This document shows, one piece after another, positions 6,524-14,696 of a stretch of 16,390 nucleotides of DNA; within the stretch, counting starts at the first letter, position 1, and each line of letters opens with the position of its first letter. A model generated the notes under the pieces. That model had not been told where the DNA came from. It saw nothing but the letters and a program-made list of their open reading frames with translations, and made no database searches. This stretch comes from Tannerellaceae bacterium. Its GTDB lineage: Bacteria > Bacteroidota > Bacteroidia > Bacteroidales > Tannerellaceae. Both the position numbers and the translations under genes were made by a program. The DNA is taken from the NCBI GenBank assembly GCA_031273385.1, contig JAISRY010000089.1:1-16390 (forward strand). The letters are read 5' to 3'.

Positions 6524-8107
6524 ATGCGTCAAGAGATTATTATTAGTATCCACAAGAATGAGTATTTGCCGGATGCACTGAAACGCCAGGGCTACGAAAC
6601 CCTCCCGTCCAACTGTATCATCAACAAACCTCTTTCGGGAATCGGTGCGACCTGTGGCGAGCTGGTTTCCGCCAGGAATACCCTCATTATCGAACCGAAC
6701 ATTCCCGCCGTCAAAGGGAAAGTGGCGAACCACAAGTATGTACTCGGCGTACACGACGGCGTGAGATTTGAATACATTTCCCGTTATTTGCAGCAGCCGG
6801 GGTGGAAGAAAGTCATCACGACGCCCGAATATTACCCGGTGGTCAAGAAGATCATGAACGAGTTGGCCGTCAATATGTTCGACACCTACTTCCTGCTGTT
6901 CGACGAATGTGAGAACGCGATATTCAATATGGAGTCCCATGCCGCCGCCGAAGAGCTGATGAGCGATTTCTTCCTTTTCGCGAACCGTTCGGTGATCTCA
7001 TCCTCCGCCGGCCTCTTTACCGAGGATATACGCTTGAAGAAGTACGATTTCTCCCTGCTGAGAATCCAGCCCGAATATGAAGACAGGCAGCCTCTCCGGC
7101 TGATTACGACCAACAACATCGCAGAATCGGTCATCTCGGCGATCGGGGCGTTGGAGGGTACCGTCTGCCTGTTCTGCCATTCTATCGATACGATCCATTC
7201 GCTTGTGCGCGACGTCCCGGAATTGAACAAAGGATATATCTTCTGCGACGAAGAGCCTGTCATGAGGCAGTATGACAACCGGTTGATCAAAAAAGAGACC
7301 GGCACGACAAAGCTGAGCCAGTACAACCTCTTTACCCTGCGCTACCATGCCGGCGTCGACATCGAAGCCTCCGCCCCTCCCCACATCATCATCATCACAG
7401 ATATGTCCGGGGAAAAGGAACCCTCCGTCATCGACCCGCAAACGGAAACGATGCAGATCGCCGGACGTTTCCGCAAGGGGGTAAAAAGCATTACCCACAT
7501 CAGCAATATACACCCCGGCATGAAATACCTGACGCCGCGGCAGGTATCCCTCTGGTTGCAAGGGGCGAAAAAGGTCTATACCGGATGGGTCAAGAAAAAG
7601 GGCTCCGCAAGCAATGACGGCATATCCGACCTCCTGCAGGAGGCGATAACGAAGAACCGGTATGTCCGGTTTATAGATAAAGACGGCAACCTCAATCCAC
7701 ACTATGTCGCCCGCTTTATTGAAAAGGAGAGGGTGAAAAGCCTCTACACAAAAGAGAAAGCGCTGCGCGACGCTTACGTGGCCACCGGCTATTTCGACGT
7801 CACCCATTCGCGCGAGGTACATATCTTCTCGGACGAAGACCGGATACACCTACACCAAAAGTATACCCAGGAGGGACGGAACCACCTGCTGCTTGCCCGC
7901 TTCGAACAACTGGAAGTGTTGCGCAAAGTACGCTCCACAAAAGCGCAGGAACGCTATCAATACCTGATCGACCGCTTGATCAACACCGCCTCGGATCGTT
8001 TCCTGTACGACTGTTACCTCAAATACGGCAGCGATTTCATCCGCAATGCCAGCTTCCGCGAACAATACATGCGGAAAGAGCTACACCATATCAGGGAAAA
8101 GAAATAG
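6524..8107 (+). CDS. SF2-helicase-like protein with altered Walker A motif
   Basis: The 527-residue protein shows superfamily 2 helicase motifs in the right order. Motif I is PLSGIGAT at 36-43, where the usual GSGKT-type lysine is replaced by Ala42. Others are a motif Ia-like segment at 52-66, TTPE at 99-102 (Ib), LLFDECE at 124-130 (motif II, D127-E128), SSSA at 159-162 (III), a motif IV-like strand at 212-229, HAGVDIEAS at 285-293 (V) and QIAGRFRKG at 311-319 (VI, with putative arginine finger R315/R317). The last 170 residues are charged and helical and are not recognised. The retained DE box and GRFRKG suggest nucleotide binding is not wholly lost, but loss of the P-loop lysine makes ordinary ATPase activity doubtful. 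It has its own promoter and stands alone. No nuclease, methylase or other defence partner adjoins it. Substrate and pathway unknown. Confidence 0.75.
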   Translation: MRQEIIISIHKNEYLPDALKRQGYETLPSNCIINKPLSGIGATCGELVSARNTLIIEPNIPAVKGKVANHKYVLGVHDGVRFEYISRYLQQPGWKKVITTPEYYPVVKKIMNELAVNMFDTYFLLFDECENAIFNMESHAAAEELMSDFFLFANRSVISSSAGLFTEDIRLKKYDFSLLRIQPEYEDRQPLRLITTNNIAESVISAIGALEGTVCLFCHSIDTIHSLVRDVPELNKGYIFCDEEPVMRQYDNRLIKKETGTTKLSQYNLFTLRYHAGVDIEASAPPHIIIITDMSGEKEPSVIDPQTETMQIAGRFRKGVKSITHISNIHPGMKYLTPRQVSLWLQGAKKVYTGWVKKKGSASNDGISDLLQEAITKNRYVRFIDKDGNLNPHYVARFIEKERVKSLYTKEKALRDAYVATGYFDVTHSREVHIFSDEDRIHLHQKYTQEGRNHLLLARFEQLEVLRKVRSTKAQERYQYLIDRLINTASDRFLYDCYLKYGSDFIRNASFREQYMRKELHHIREKK

Positions 8108-8109
8108 CA

Positions 8110-8144
8110 GTGGATAGTGAATAGTGGATAGTGAATAGTGAAAA
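8110..8144 (+). repeat. Heptamer tandem array after the helicase-like gene
   Basis: Five 7-bp units (GTGGATA, GTGAATA, GTGGATA, GTGAATA, GTGAAAA) begin 2 nt after the TAG stop of the helicase-like gene, in the same strand sense as that gene. A terminator hairpin follows 3 nt later. Here the array is next to, not inside, the coding region. Confidence 0.92.
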
Positions 8145-8147
8145 GAA

Positions 8148-8196
8148 AAAGAGCCTGCACAGGCCGTCATCGGGACGGAAACTGTGCAGGCTCTTT
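8148..8196. terminator. Bidirectional terminator hairpin
   Basis: AAAGAGCCTGCACAG at 8148-8162 pairs perfectly with CTGTGCAGGCTCTTT at 8182-8196. A-rich sequence on the left and T-rich on the right give a U tract in both directions. It separates the convergent helicase-like and mutB genes and probably stops both transcripts. Confidence 0.88.
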
Positions 8197-8214
8197 CGTT
8201 ATCTTCCTCTACGG

Positions 8215-10362
8215 TTATTCTCCTAACAGGATCTCCAGCATTTGAACGGCGGCTTTGGCGACGGATGTTCCCGGGCCAAAGATAGCGGCAACGCCCGCCT
8301 TGTACAAAAAGTCATAATCCTGTGCCGGAATCACACCTCCGGCGATCACGATAATATCCGGACGCCCCAGCTTCTTCAGCTCTTCGATCACCTGCGGAAC
8401 CAAGGTCTTATGCCCCGCCGCCAGCGAAGAGACGCCCATTACGTGTACGTCGTTCTCTACCGCTTGACGGGCTGCTTCCGCCGGTGTCTGGAACAAAGGC
8501 CCCATATCCACGTCGAAACCGCAGTCGGCATAACCGGTAGCCACCACTTTAGCCCCCCTGTCGTGCCCGTCCTGACCCATCTTGGCAATCATAATACGAG
8601 GCTGGCGCCCCTCTCTCTTTGCAAACTTTTCCGCCAATTCGCACGCTTTGGCAAAGCACGGGTCTTTCCCTGTTTCTGATAAGTACACGCCTGATATTGT
8701 TCTGATAATTGCTTTATAACGACCCGCCACCTCTTCGCAGGCATCGGATATCTCTCCCAATGTCGCACGAAGCCCGGCAGCTTTGACAGCCAACTCCAAC
8801 AAGTTGCCCTTTTTAGTACGGACACATTCCGTGATCTCCGCCAATACCCGCTTCACCGCTTCGTTGTCGCGCTTGGCCTTGAGTTCGTTCAGCCGCTCGA
8901 TCTGCTCGAGGCGGACAGCCGTATTGTCGATCTCCAGGATATCAATCGGGTCTTCCTTTTCCAGGCGGTACTTGTTCACGCCGGCGATGGTCTGGATGCC
9001 CGAGTCGATACGCGCTTGCGTCCGTGCGGCTGCCTCTTCGATACGCATCTTCGGCAGGCCGGTTTCGATCGCTTTCGCCATACCGCCCATGCTTTCGATC
9101 TCCTGAATCAGCTCCCATCCCTTATGCACCAGTTCGTTGGTCAACGTTTCGACATAGTAGGAACCGCCCCAGGGGTCGATCTCCTTGCATATCTGCGTCT
9201 CTTCCTGGATATATATCTGTGTGTTACGGGCGATACGGGCGGAGAAGTCCGTCGGCAAGGCGATGGCTTCGTCCAGGGCGTTGGTATGCAGCGATTGCGT
9301 ATGCCCCAATGCCGCCGCCATCGCTTCGATACAGGTACGCCCTACGTTGTTGAACGGATCCTGCTCGGTCAGCGACCAGCCCGACGTCTGGCAGTGCGTA
9401 CGGAGCGCCAACGACTTCGGATTCTTGGCGCCGAAACTCTTCACAATCTTAGCCCACAACATACGGGCGGCACGCATCTTGGCAATCTCCATGAAGTGGT
9501 TCATCCCGATCGCCCAGAAAAACGACAGACGGGGCGCAAAAGCGTCCACGTCAATACCGGCATTGATCCCTGCGCGGAGATACTCCATCCCGTCGCACAG
9601 CGTATAGGCCATTTCGATATCCGCCGTCGCACCGGCCTCCTGCATGTGGTAGCCCGAAATGGAGATGGAGTTGAACTTCGGCATTTTCTGTGACGTATAC
9701 TCAAAGATATCTGCAATGATCTTCATCGAAAATTCGGGAGGATAGATGTAGGTATTACGTACCATAAACTCTTTCAGGATATCGTTCTGGATCGTGCCGG
9801 ACATCTCTTCCAATTTGGCGCCTTGCTCCAAACCGGCGTTGATATAAAAGGCCAGGACGGGAAGAACGGCTCCGTTCATCGTCATGGATACCGACATCTT
9901 GCTCAATGGGATACCGTCAAACAATACCTTCATATTCTCCAGCGAACAGATCGACACGACGGCCTTGCCGACGTCGCCGACGACACGTTCGTGATCGGCA
10001 TCGTATCCGCGGTGGGTAGCCAGGTCGAAAGCGACCGACAGCCCTTTCTGCCCCGAGGCCAGGTTGCGGCGGTAAAACGCATTCGACTCTTCCGCCGTAG
10101 AGAAGCCGGCGTACTGGCGGATCGTCCACGGACGCATCGCATACATCCCGCTATACGGCCCGCGCAGGAAAGGAGGCAGTCCCGAAGCGTAGTTCAAATG
10201 CTCCATCCCCTCCAAGTCCTCTTTCGTGTAAACGGATTTTACTTCGATATGTTCCGGCGTTTTCCAATCCGCCGTAATTCCATTCGCTTTTGCCCATTCG
10301 CTGCCATTCGTCGCAACAAATCCGGCGCTCTTTATATCTATATTCTTAAAATTCGGTCTCAT
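8215..10362 (-). CDS. mutB: Methylmalonyl-CoA mutase large (catalytic) subunit
   Basis: This 715-residue protein is the adenosylcobalamin-dependent subunit that interconverts succinyl-CoA and (R)-methylmalonyl-CoA in the cytoplasm, the key step in propionate production by Bacteroidales. The N-terminal TIM-barrel domain carries family-typical stretches such as [18 protein letters not shown] and SGYHMQEAG. The C-terminal cobalamin-binding domain contains DGHDRG at 598-603, with His600 the lower cobalt ligand, and [12 protein letters not shown] further on. Length is normal for the family. It lies 12 nt downstream of mutA in the same direction, so the two are co-transcribed and form the heterodimer. 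The terminator at 8148-8196 follows the stop. No methylmalonyl-CoA epimerase or decarboxylase gene is seen in this window. Confidence 0.97.
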   Translation of the reverse strand: MRPNFKNIDIKSAGFVATNGSEWAKANGITADWKTPEHIEVKSVYTKEDLEGMEHLNYASGLPPFLRGPYSGMYAMRPWTIRQYAGFSTAEESNAFYRRNLASGQKGLSVAFDLATHRGYDADHERVVGDVGKAVVSICSLENMKVLFDGIPLSKMSVSMTMNGAVLPVLAFYINAGLEQGAKLEEMSGTIQNDILKEFMVRNTYIYPPEFSMKIIADIFEYTSQKMPKFNSISISGYHMQEAGATADIEMAYTLCDGMEYLRAGINAGIDVDAFAPRLSFFWAIGMNHFMEIAKMRAARMLWAKIVKSFGAKNPKSLALRTHCQTSGWSLTEQDPFNNVGRTCIEAMAAALGHTQSLHTNALDEAIALPTDFSARIARNTQIYIQEETQICKEIDPWGGSYYVETLTNELVHKGWELIQEIESMGGMAKAIETGLPKMRIEEAAARTQARIDSGIQTIAGVNKYRLEKEDPIDILEIDNTAVRLEQIERLNELKAKRDNEAVKRVLAEITECVRTKKGNLLELAVKAAGLRATLGEISDACEEVAGRYKAIIRTISGVYLSETGKDPCFAKACELAEKFAKREGRQPRIMIAKMGQDGHDRGAKVVATGYADCGFDVDMGPLFQTPAEAARQAVENDVHVMGVSSLAAGHKTLVPQVIEELKKLGRPDIIVIAGGVIPAQDYDFLYKAGVAAIFGPGTSVAKAAVQMLEILLGE

Positions 10363-10374
10363 ACTTCTTTTTAC

Positions 10375-12240
10375 TTAAACGATTCCCAATTTAGCGTTGA
10401 ACCCTCTCAGCGTATCCAGCACATTGCTCTTGACGTTGATAAATTGCGTGATGCCCTGCGCCTTTAGCTCGTCCATACAGGCGGGGGCGCCGGCAACGAC
10501 AAACTCGGCTCTTCCGTCCAACGCCTTGTAAGCGGCGGGAGCATATCCGGCGTATTCGTCGTCGCTCGAACAGAGCGTAACGATAGCGGCGCCCGCCTTT
10601 AGTGCGGCTTCGATACCGGCCTCAACCGTTTCAAACCCCAGATTGTCGATCACCTTATACCCTGCACAGGCAAAGAAATTGCTCGAGAACTGCGAACGGG
10701 CTAAGCGCATCGCCAGGTTACCGATCGTCAGCATAAAGACTTTAGGCGTTTTGCCGCTCTTCTCCGTCGCCAGGCGGAGGGCTTCAAATTCGGATGCGCC
10801 ACGCGAGAAATCAAGCGCCGGGATCGTCTGCTGCTCCTCACAGCCACAATCGCACGTACCGTCGCCTGTATCTTCTTTCTTGATCTTATCCGCCGCTACC
10901 TCCGCAAAGTTCGGGAACTGGTTCGTTCCGAGCAGGATCTCCCGCCGCGTGGCCACCGCTTTCCGGCGTGCGGCGGACGACGTATTCACGACCTCCTGCA
11001 CTTCGCCCGCTTTCGCTGCGGCATAGAAACCGCCCTTTTCTTCCACTTCGAGGAAAAGCTTCCAGGCAACGTCCGCCAGGGAAGCGGTCAGCACCTCTAT
11101 ATAATAGGAACCGGCGGAGGGGTCGACCACCTTATCGAAGTGGCACTCCTCTTTCAGCAGTATCTGCTGATTGCGTGCGATACGTTCGGAGAAATCGTCC
11201 GGCGTCCGGTATATCTCGTCAAAGGGGAATACCGTTATCGAATCAACGCCCGCAATAGCGGCGGACATCGCCTCCGTTTGCGAACGAAGCAGGTTGACAT
11301 GCGCATCGTAAACCGTCATGTTCCATTTCGACGTTTGCGCATGCGCCACCATCTTACAGGCACAAGGATACTGGGGATGATAGGCAGCCACGATTTCCGC
11401 CCATAACCAACGGGCTGCACGGAACTTCGCGATCTCCATAAAATAGTTGGCGCTGACGCTGAAGTTGAACTTGATCTTCCCGGCCACCTCGTCCGCCGCA
11501 AAACCGGCCTCCGTCAGCTTAGCCACGATCTCATTCCCCCAAGCCAGAGCATACCCCAGCTCCTGGAAGATATAGGCGCCCGCATCGCTCAACCCGCAAG
11601 CGTCGACGGCCAACGTCCGGTAGCGGGGCAAGGCTTTGCCCGCCTCAAGCACGGCAGCGGTTTGCGCCACCCAATCGTCGGCCAAACAGCCTTTCACCAA
11701 CGGCTTTTTGAACGGGTTGAACCCTACCGAGCCCTCGCACTTGCCGGCATCTACGCCCTGTTTCTTCAAGTACTCAGACAGGATACGGATGAGTTTCTCC
11801 GCTTTGCCGTTACAGGTTTTGAAGTTCAACTCCACGCGCTCGGGAGAGATCCCGTACAGCAGGGACGCTATGTTTTCCTCCCTGACGTCATCTCCCTTGA
11901 AATGAAAGCCGAGGGAGGTAACGCCTTTCCCAAGCAGGTCGAGCGCTTTTTCGTTCGCTGCCTTAAAGTCTGTCACGTCGATGTTCTGACGTACTTTCCA
12001 ATCGTTGTCTTTTTTGATTCCACGAATATATGGGAACTCGCCCGGAAGAGAAACGGCCGTCTGCAATCCTTCGATATCTTCTGCACGATAGAAAGGGTTT
12101 ACGTTAAATCCTTCGCTTGTTTTCCAAACCAGCTTTTTCTCAAACGGAGCCCCTTTCAGGTCTGTCGTAATCTTCTCCATCCATTCTTCTGTCGGGATTG
12201 GCGGAAATTCGGGGAAAAGTTTTTCCATTAAATCTGTCAT
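10375..12240 (-). CDS. mutA: Methylmalonyl-CoA mutase small (beta) subunit
   Basis: The 621-residue protein is the non-catalytic partner of the mutase heterodimer. It has the same two-domain plan as mutB, but its C-terminal flavodoxin-like domain lacks the DxHxxG cobalamin motif (the strand reads VFMLTIGNLAMRLARSQF), as expected for the small subunit. Segments such as ANYFMEIAKFRAARWLW and HAQTSKWNMTVYD in the barrel are diagnostic. An unusual cysteine cluster, CDCGC at 463-467, sits in the linker before the C-terminal domain. It is first in the operon, with a strong promoter upstream. The leader is only about 60 nt, with no room for a cobalamin riboswitch. The ATG at 12238-12240 fits the family's N-terminus; a second Met at codon 5 is a possible alternative start. 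Confidence 0.96.
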   Translation of the reverse strand: MTDLMEKLFPEFPPIPTEEWMEKITTDLKGAPFEKKLVWKTSEGFNVNPFYRAEDIEGLQTAVSLPGEFPYIRGIKKDNDWKVRQNIDVTDFKAANEKALDLLGKGVTSLGFHFKGDDVREENIASLLYGISPERVELNFKTCNGKAEKLIRILSEYLKKQGVDAGKCEGSVGFNPFKKPLVKGCLADDWVAQTAAVLEAGKALPRYRTLAVDACGLSDAGAYIFQELGYALAWGNEIVAKLTEAGFAADEVAGKIKFNFSVSANYFMEIAKFRAARWLWAEIVAAYHPQYPCACKMVAHAQTSKWNMTVYDAHVNLLRSQTEAMSAAIAGVDSITVFPFDEIYRTPDDFSERIARNQQILLKEECHFDKVVDPSAGSYYIEVLTASLADVAWKLFLEVEEKGGFYAAAKAGEVQEVVNTSSAARRKAVATRREILLGTNQFPNFAEVAADKIKKEDTGDGTCDCGCEEQQTIPALDFSRGASEFEALRLATEKSGKTPKVFMLTIGNLAMRLARSQFSSNFFACAGYKVIDNLGFETVEAGIEAALKAGAAIVTLCSSDDEYAGYAPAAYKALDGRAEFVVAGAPACMDELKAQGITQFINVKSNVLDTLRGFNAKLGIV

Positions 12241-12303
12241 AATCTATTCTGTTTATAATACGGATTTCATTTTCTGTTTTCTATATTGTTCAATAACAGG
12301 GTG

Positions 12304-12335
12304 CAAAGGTAGAATAAATAAATAGGAACAACAAA
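12304..12335 (-). promoter_or_regulatory. Bacteroidetes promoter of mutAB
   Basis: On the - strand TTTG (12332-12335) and TACCTTTG (12304-12311) are separated by 20 nt, a full match to the Bacteroidetes -33/-7 pattern. The -7 box and its neighbours (GTGCAAAGGTA on the + strand) are identical to those of the tRNA-Arg promoter, consistent with strong constitutive use. Confidence 0.82.
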
Positions 12336-12346
12336 GAAATTTTACG

Positions 12347-12354
12347 TACTTTTG
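12347..12354 (+). promoter_or_regulatory. Candidate -7 box for the secreted propeller gene
   Basis: TACTTTTG matches TAnnTTTG and lies 47 bp before the start at 12402. The -33 element is not evident, so the call is weak. It would fire away from the mutAB promoter, whose -33 box ends 12 bp to the left. Confidence 0.45.
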
Positions 12355-12401
12355 TCATCGTGATATGAAATGGACAAGTAACAATCAGTAGGATTCGAAA
12401 A

Positions 12402-13280
12402 ATGAAAAAGTTTCTTTTAATGGCGCTCTGCCTGCCGGCATTGACAGGGTATGCGCAAACGTCCGGCAAATTGCTGTTGGCAGGCTCGGGCTGGAATAAA
12501 ATCGTGATCGCCGACAAAGCGACGAAAGCGATCGAGTGGGAATACCCCCTTAGCGAGGGGTGGGACTGTAATTCGGTGGCCGCGACCCCCGACGGGAATA
12601 TCCTGTTTTCCTATTCAAAAGGGGCAAAGCTGATCACCCGGGATAAGAAAGAGATATGGGATATCGCCGTCCCCGAAGGGTGCGAGATGCATACGGCGCG
12701 GGCGCTTCCCGACGGGAACTACCTGTTGGCCTGGTGCGGTATTCCGGCGACCATCCTGGAGGTGAACCCGCAAGGTGAAGTCCTGTCAAAAACCGAAGTC
12801 GACACACAGGTAAAGAACCCCCATGCCCAGTTTCGCCAGATAGACAAAAACAGTCGGGGGAATTACCTGATCCCCCTATTCGCCACTTCCGAAATACACG
12901 AAATATCACCGGCGGGAAAACTGATCAACCGCACCAAAGTCGACGGCAACCCTTTCTGTATAGCCCCTTTAGAGAATGGCAACCACCTGGTCGCCTGTGG
13001 TGATGCCCATAGTTATATGGAGATCGACTTGAAGACAGGGGAGGCGATACGCACGGTCGGCGCATACGATATTGAGGGCGTTTCCCTCTCTTTTGTCGCC
13101 CAACTGCTCCCCGTCGCCCAAGGCGGCCTCTATATATGCAATTGGCAGGGGCACGACAAAGCGGCCACTTTCGGCGACAATCCTCAAGTCATAGAGGTAG
13201 ACGCCAACGGCAAAATAGTCTGGAGCCTGAACGACCATACCGCTTTCGGCCTGATCTCCGCCCTCTGCCCGATCAATTAA
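12402..13280 (+). CDS. Secreted beta-propeller-like protein, function unknown
   Basis: The 292-residue protein begins with a good signal peptide (MKKFLLMALCLPALTGYAQ, cleavage after residue 19). The rest consists of repeated strands of the pattern 'G..l....d...i.e.dp.G', for example SVAATPDGNILFSYSKGAK, ARALPDGNYLLAWCG, LEVNPQGEVLSKTEV and IEVDANGKIVWSLNDH. These resemble blades of a PQQ-like or arylsulfotransferase-like propeller. Catalytic residues for either activity are not recognised. It is likely periplasmic or surface exposed. It is divergent from mutAB and followed by tRNA-Cys; the neighbourhood gives no hint of a substrate. I recall propeller proteins of this kind in Bacteroides annotated only as hypothetical. 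Confidence 0.8.
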   Translation: MKKFLLMALCLPALTGYAQTSGKLLLAGSGWNKIVIADKATKAIEWEYPLSEGWDCNSVAATPDGNILFSYSKGAKLITRDKKEIWDIAVPEGCEMHTARALPDGNYLLAWCGIPATILEVNPQGEVLSKTEVDTQVKNPHAQFRQIDKNSRGNYLIPLFATSEIHEISPAGKLINRTKVDGNPFCIAPLENGNHLVACGDAHSYMEIDLKTGEAIRTVGAYDIEGVSLSFVAQLLPVAQGGLYICNWQGHDKAATFGDNPQVIEVDANGKIVWSLNDHTAFGLISALCPIN

Positions 13281-13305
13281 TATTTAGGAAAAAGGACGGC
13301 ATGTA

Positions 13306-13337
13306 TTTGTATAATTCAAAAAGATTGGTTTACTTTG
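13306..13337 (+). promoter_or_regulatory. Promoter of tRNA-Cys
   Basis: TTTG at 13306-13309, 20 nt, then TTACTTTG at 13330-13337, one base off the TAnnTTTG consensus. It lies 31 bp ahead of the tRNA and after the stop of the propeller gene. Confidence 0.65.
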
Positions 13338-13368
13338 CACTCGCAAAAGAGGACAACCCCTTTTGAAT

Positions 13369-13439
13369 GGTTCCTTGGCCGAGTGGCTAGGCGCCGGTCT
13401 GCAAAACCGTTTACGGCGGTTCGAATCCGCCAGGAACCT
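13369..13439 (+). tRNA. tRNA-Cys (anticodon GCA)
   Basis: A 71-nt cloverleaf: acceptor GGTTCCT pairs with AGGAACC, the T arm is GGCGG-TTCGAAT-CCGCC, and the anticodon loop CTGCAAA has GCA at 13401-13403. The 3' CCA is not encoded and must be added by CCA-transferase. A terminator hairpin follows 8 nt later. Confidence 0.96.
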
Positions 13440-13447
13440 CGCTTCTA

Positions 13448-13481
13448 CAAAAGCCGGACATCGCAAGATGTCCGGCTTTTG
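13448..13481 (+). terminator. Terminator of tRNA-Cys
   Basis: A 15-bp perfect stem with a GCAA tetraloop (13448-13462 and 13467-13481; CAAAAGCCGGACATC and its complement). The 3' half ends in a run of four Ts plus TGCTATT. It would stop the tRNA-Cys transcript. Confidence 0.85.
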
Positions 13482-13686
13482 CTATTATCCCCGTCGTCCG
13501 TCCGAATCCGAATCAGAATCAGGATTTTCAGAATTATAGAATTTACAGGATTAATATACCCCATTATTGAGTTGAGAATGGCGGGGTATGTCTGTCGTTG
13601 ATGGGTATGACGGGATGTCAATGTAGGGATGCAAAATTTTGCGTCTCTACACACGCACACGTCATCGCGCAATGACCCGTCGATAG
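13482..13686. other. Intergenic stretch between the two tRNA genes
   Basis: No gene is supported. It holds short direct repeats of the type GAATC/AGGATT at about 13500-13555, similar to AGGATTTTCAG-type repeats I recall from other Bacteroidetes, a palindrome at 13623-13650 (separate entry) and GTCATCGCGCAATGAC at 13661-13676. The last is a near-palindrome with the GTCATTGCG core of the dispersed hairpin element and could terminate tRNA-Arg. Confidence 0.7.
13623..13650. repeat. 28-bp palindrome, GTAGGGATGC type
   Basis: GTAGGGATGCAAAA pairs with TTTTGCGTCTCTAC without a loop, apart from two wobble pairs. This resembles a small palindromic repeat (GTAGAGACGC family) that I recall as widespread in bacterial intergenic regions; the family match is from memory. 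Confidence 0.75.
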
Positions 13687-13760
13687 TGATCGAGTTGGGA
13701 TTCGAACCCAAGACCCACAGCTTAGAAGGCTGTTGCTCTATCCAGCTGAGCTACTCGACC
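13687..13760 (-). tRNA. tRNA-Arg (anticodon UCU)
   Basis: A 74-nt cloverleaf on the - strand: acceptor GGTCGAG pairs with CTCGATC with one wobble, the D loop is AGCTCAGCTGGATAGAGC, the anticodon arm is ACAGC-CTTCTAA-GCTGT, and the T arm is TTGGG-TTCGAAT-CCCAA. The discriminator is A and CCA is not encoded. Confidence 0.96.
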
Positions 13761-13778
13761 GTTTTTTATTTTCCGGTG

Positions 13779-13809
13779 CAAAGGTAATATTTTATTTTTA
13801 TATAGCAAA
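13779..13809 (-). promoter_or_regulatory. Promoter of tRNA-Arg
   Basis: On the - strand TTTG (13806-13809), 19 nt, then TACCTTTG (13779-13786), a full Bacteroidetes promoter match. The heptamer at 13814 starts 4 bp upstream of its -33 box, so island B begins right at the edge of this promoter. Confidence 0.8.
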
Positions 13810-13813
13810 ACCG

Positions 13814-13827
13814 GAGGATAGTGAATA
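13814..13827 (+). repeat. Heptamer pair, left edge of island B
   Basis: GAGGATA and GTGAATA are two units of the same heptamer family, in the same sense as at the left edge of island A. The array is short and degenerate here and lies 4 bp upstream of the tRNA-Arg promoter rather than at a gene end. Confidence 0.65.
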
Positions 13828-13843
13828 GTGGTTCCTGTCTGGC

Positions 13844-13945
13844 TACACTATTGTGTCGTTGACGCTACACAGTTGTGTTGTGCGGGCTACACAGTTGTGT
13901 TGTCGGGGCTACACAATTGTGTAGCGCCAACGACACAATAGTGTA
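13844..13945. repeat. Array B of five palindromes with exact 22-bp pitch
   Basis: Five 14-bp palindromes start at 13844, 13866, 13888, 13910 and 13932, again exactly 22 bp apart, with arms ACACA/TGTGT. The 8-bp spacer GTCGGGGC is the reverse complement of GCCCCGAC in array A, so array B is the same array turned over. Its first unit (TACACTATTGTGTC) is the exact reverse complement of its last (GACACAATAGTGTA). Confidence 0.93.
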
Positions 13946-14290
13946 CGGGGGGAACAAGTGGTGAGGAGGGGGTCAAAAACGCATATTTCAACTTATATAC
14001 ACTTTTATTGCTTTTCTGTTTTTTTCTATAGAGTTTCATTTTTTGCTTTTTCTCCCCACTACTCCACCATTTACTATCTTTTTCTCTCTTTTAGAGAAAG
14101 GAAGAAAGAGAGTAATAAGAGTAGAAAGGGCTGATTGCCTGTTTTTTATGGATTCGTTAGGCTGTCATTTTTTGTTCGCCGGGAAATCGGTTTTTTTGAT
14201 AAAAAGTGGTAGGGAAGCCCTTTTTTCTTCCCCACTTTTTTCCTTTTTACCCCACCATTTTGCCCCTTTTTGGGCTGAAAACGGGGATTG
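13946..14290. other. AT-rich, purine/pyrimidine-skewed stretch of island B
   Basis: No gene is supported. The only open frame (14043-14324) begins with TTG, has low-complexity F/L-rich content and ends in the tandem repeat. A stretch near 14036-14075 (AGTTTC then ATTTTTTGC then CTCC..CACC) resembles the inverted-repeat arms of island A. A hairpin AAAAAGTGG/CCACTTTTT with inner GGGAAG/CTTCCC lies at 14201-14240. Confidence 0.7.
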
Positions 14291-14386
14291 GAAGACACTT
14301 AGAAGACACTTAGAAGACACTTAGAAGACACTTAGAAGACACTTAGAAGACACTTAGAAGACACTTAGAAGACACTTAGAAGACAC
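14291..14386. repeat. 11-bp tandem repeat, 8.7 copies
   Basis: GAAGACACTTA is repeated eight times without a single change at 14291-14378, followed by a partial copy to 14386. Perfect identity between units implies recent expansion or strong upkeep, and copy number is likely to vary between strains. No credible gene covers it. Confidence 0.97.
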
Positions 14387-14485
14387 AAAAGGGCAAAAAA
14401 AATCCGGAGCATGTTCCCTTGTTCCGGATAATTTATGATTGATGGATTGATGGATGGATGACACTGCGTTTATAATGACGACGAA

Positions 14486-14632
14486 TCGCAATCGTATGAA
14501 AATCAAATAGTATCCGTCATTGCGAACGCAGTGAAGCAATCCAGGAGTGCGACACATAGATACACCTCTGGATTGCTTCACTGCGTTCGCAATGACGGAT
14601 ACCACTTAATTATAATCAGCTGTAAATCACGC
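14486..14632. repeat. Dispersed 147-bp hairpin element, copy B
   Basis: This is the inverted copy of the element at 3974-4120. The stem is longer here: 35 bp, 14510-14544 pairing with 14568-14602, with a 23-nt loop. The arms are identical to copy A, while the loop and flanks differ at about 17 positions in all. It lies in the 3' region of lpdA, next to the heptamer array, as copy A lies next to the large TPR gene. Confidence 0.92.
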
Positions 14633-14696
14633 AATCGCCGTCATTTCCCTTTTTGATAAACCTGGTTTATTGGGCACTCACAATGACGATTACTAC

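Noticed and set aside
9016..9693. 225-codon + strand frame opposite mutB
   Set aside because: Shadow of the mutB codon pattern; mutB is certain from its motifs.
12241..12303. Cobalamin riboswitch upstream of mutA
   Set aside because: The leader is only about 60 nt from the predicted start of transcription and shows no B12-box-like structure.
13335..13601. 88-codon frame across tRNA-Cys
   Set aside because: Overlaps the tRNA and its terminator.
14043..14324. 93-codon open frame in island B
   Set aside because: Starts with TTG, low-complexity F/L-rich content, ends in the 11-bp tandem repeat, no promoter or homology recognised.
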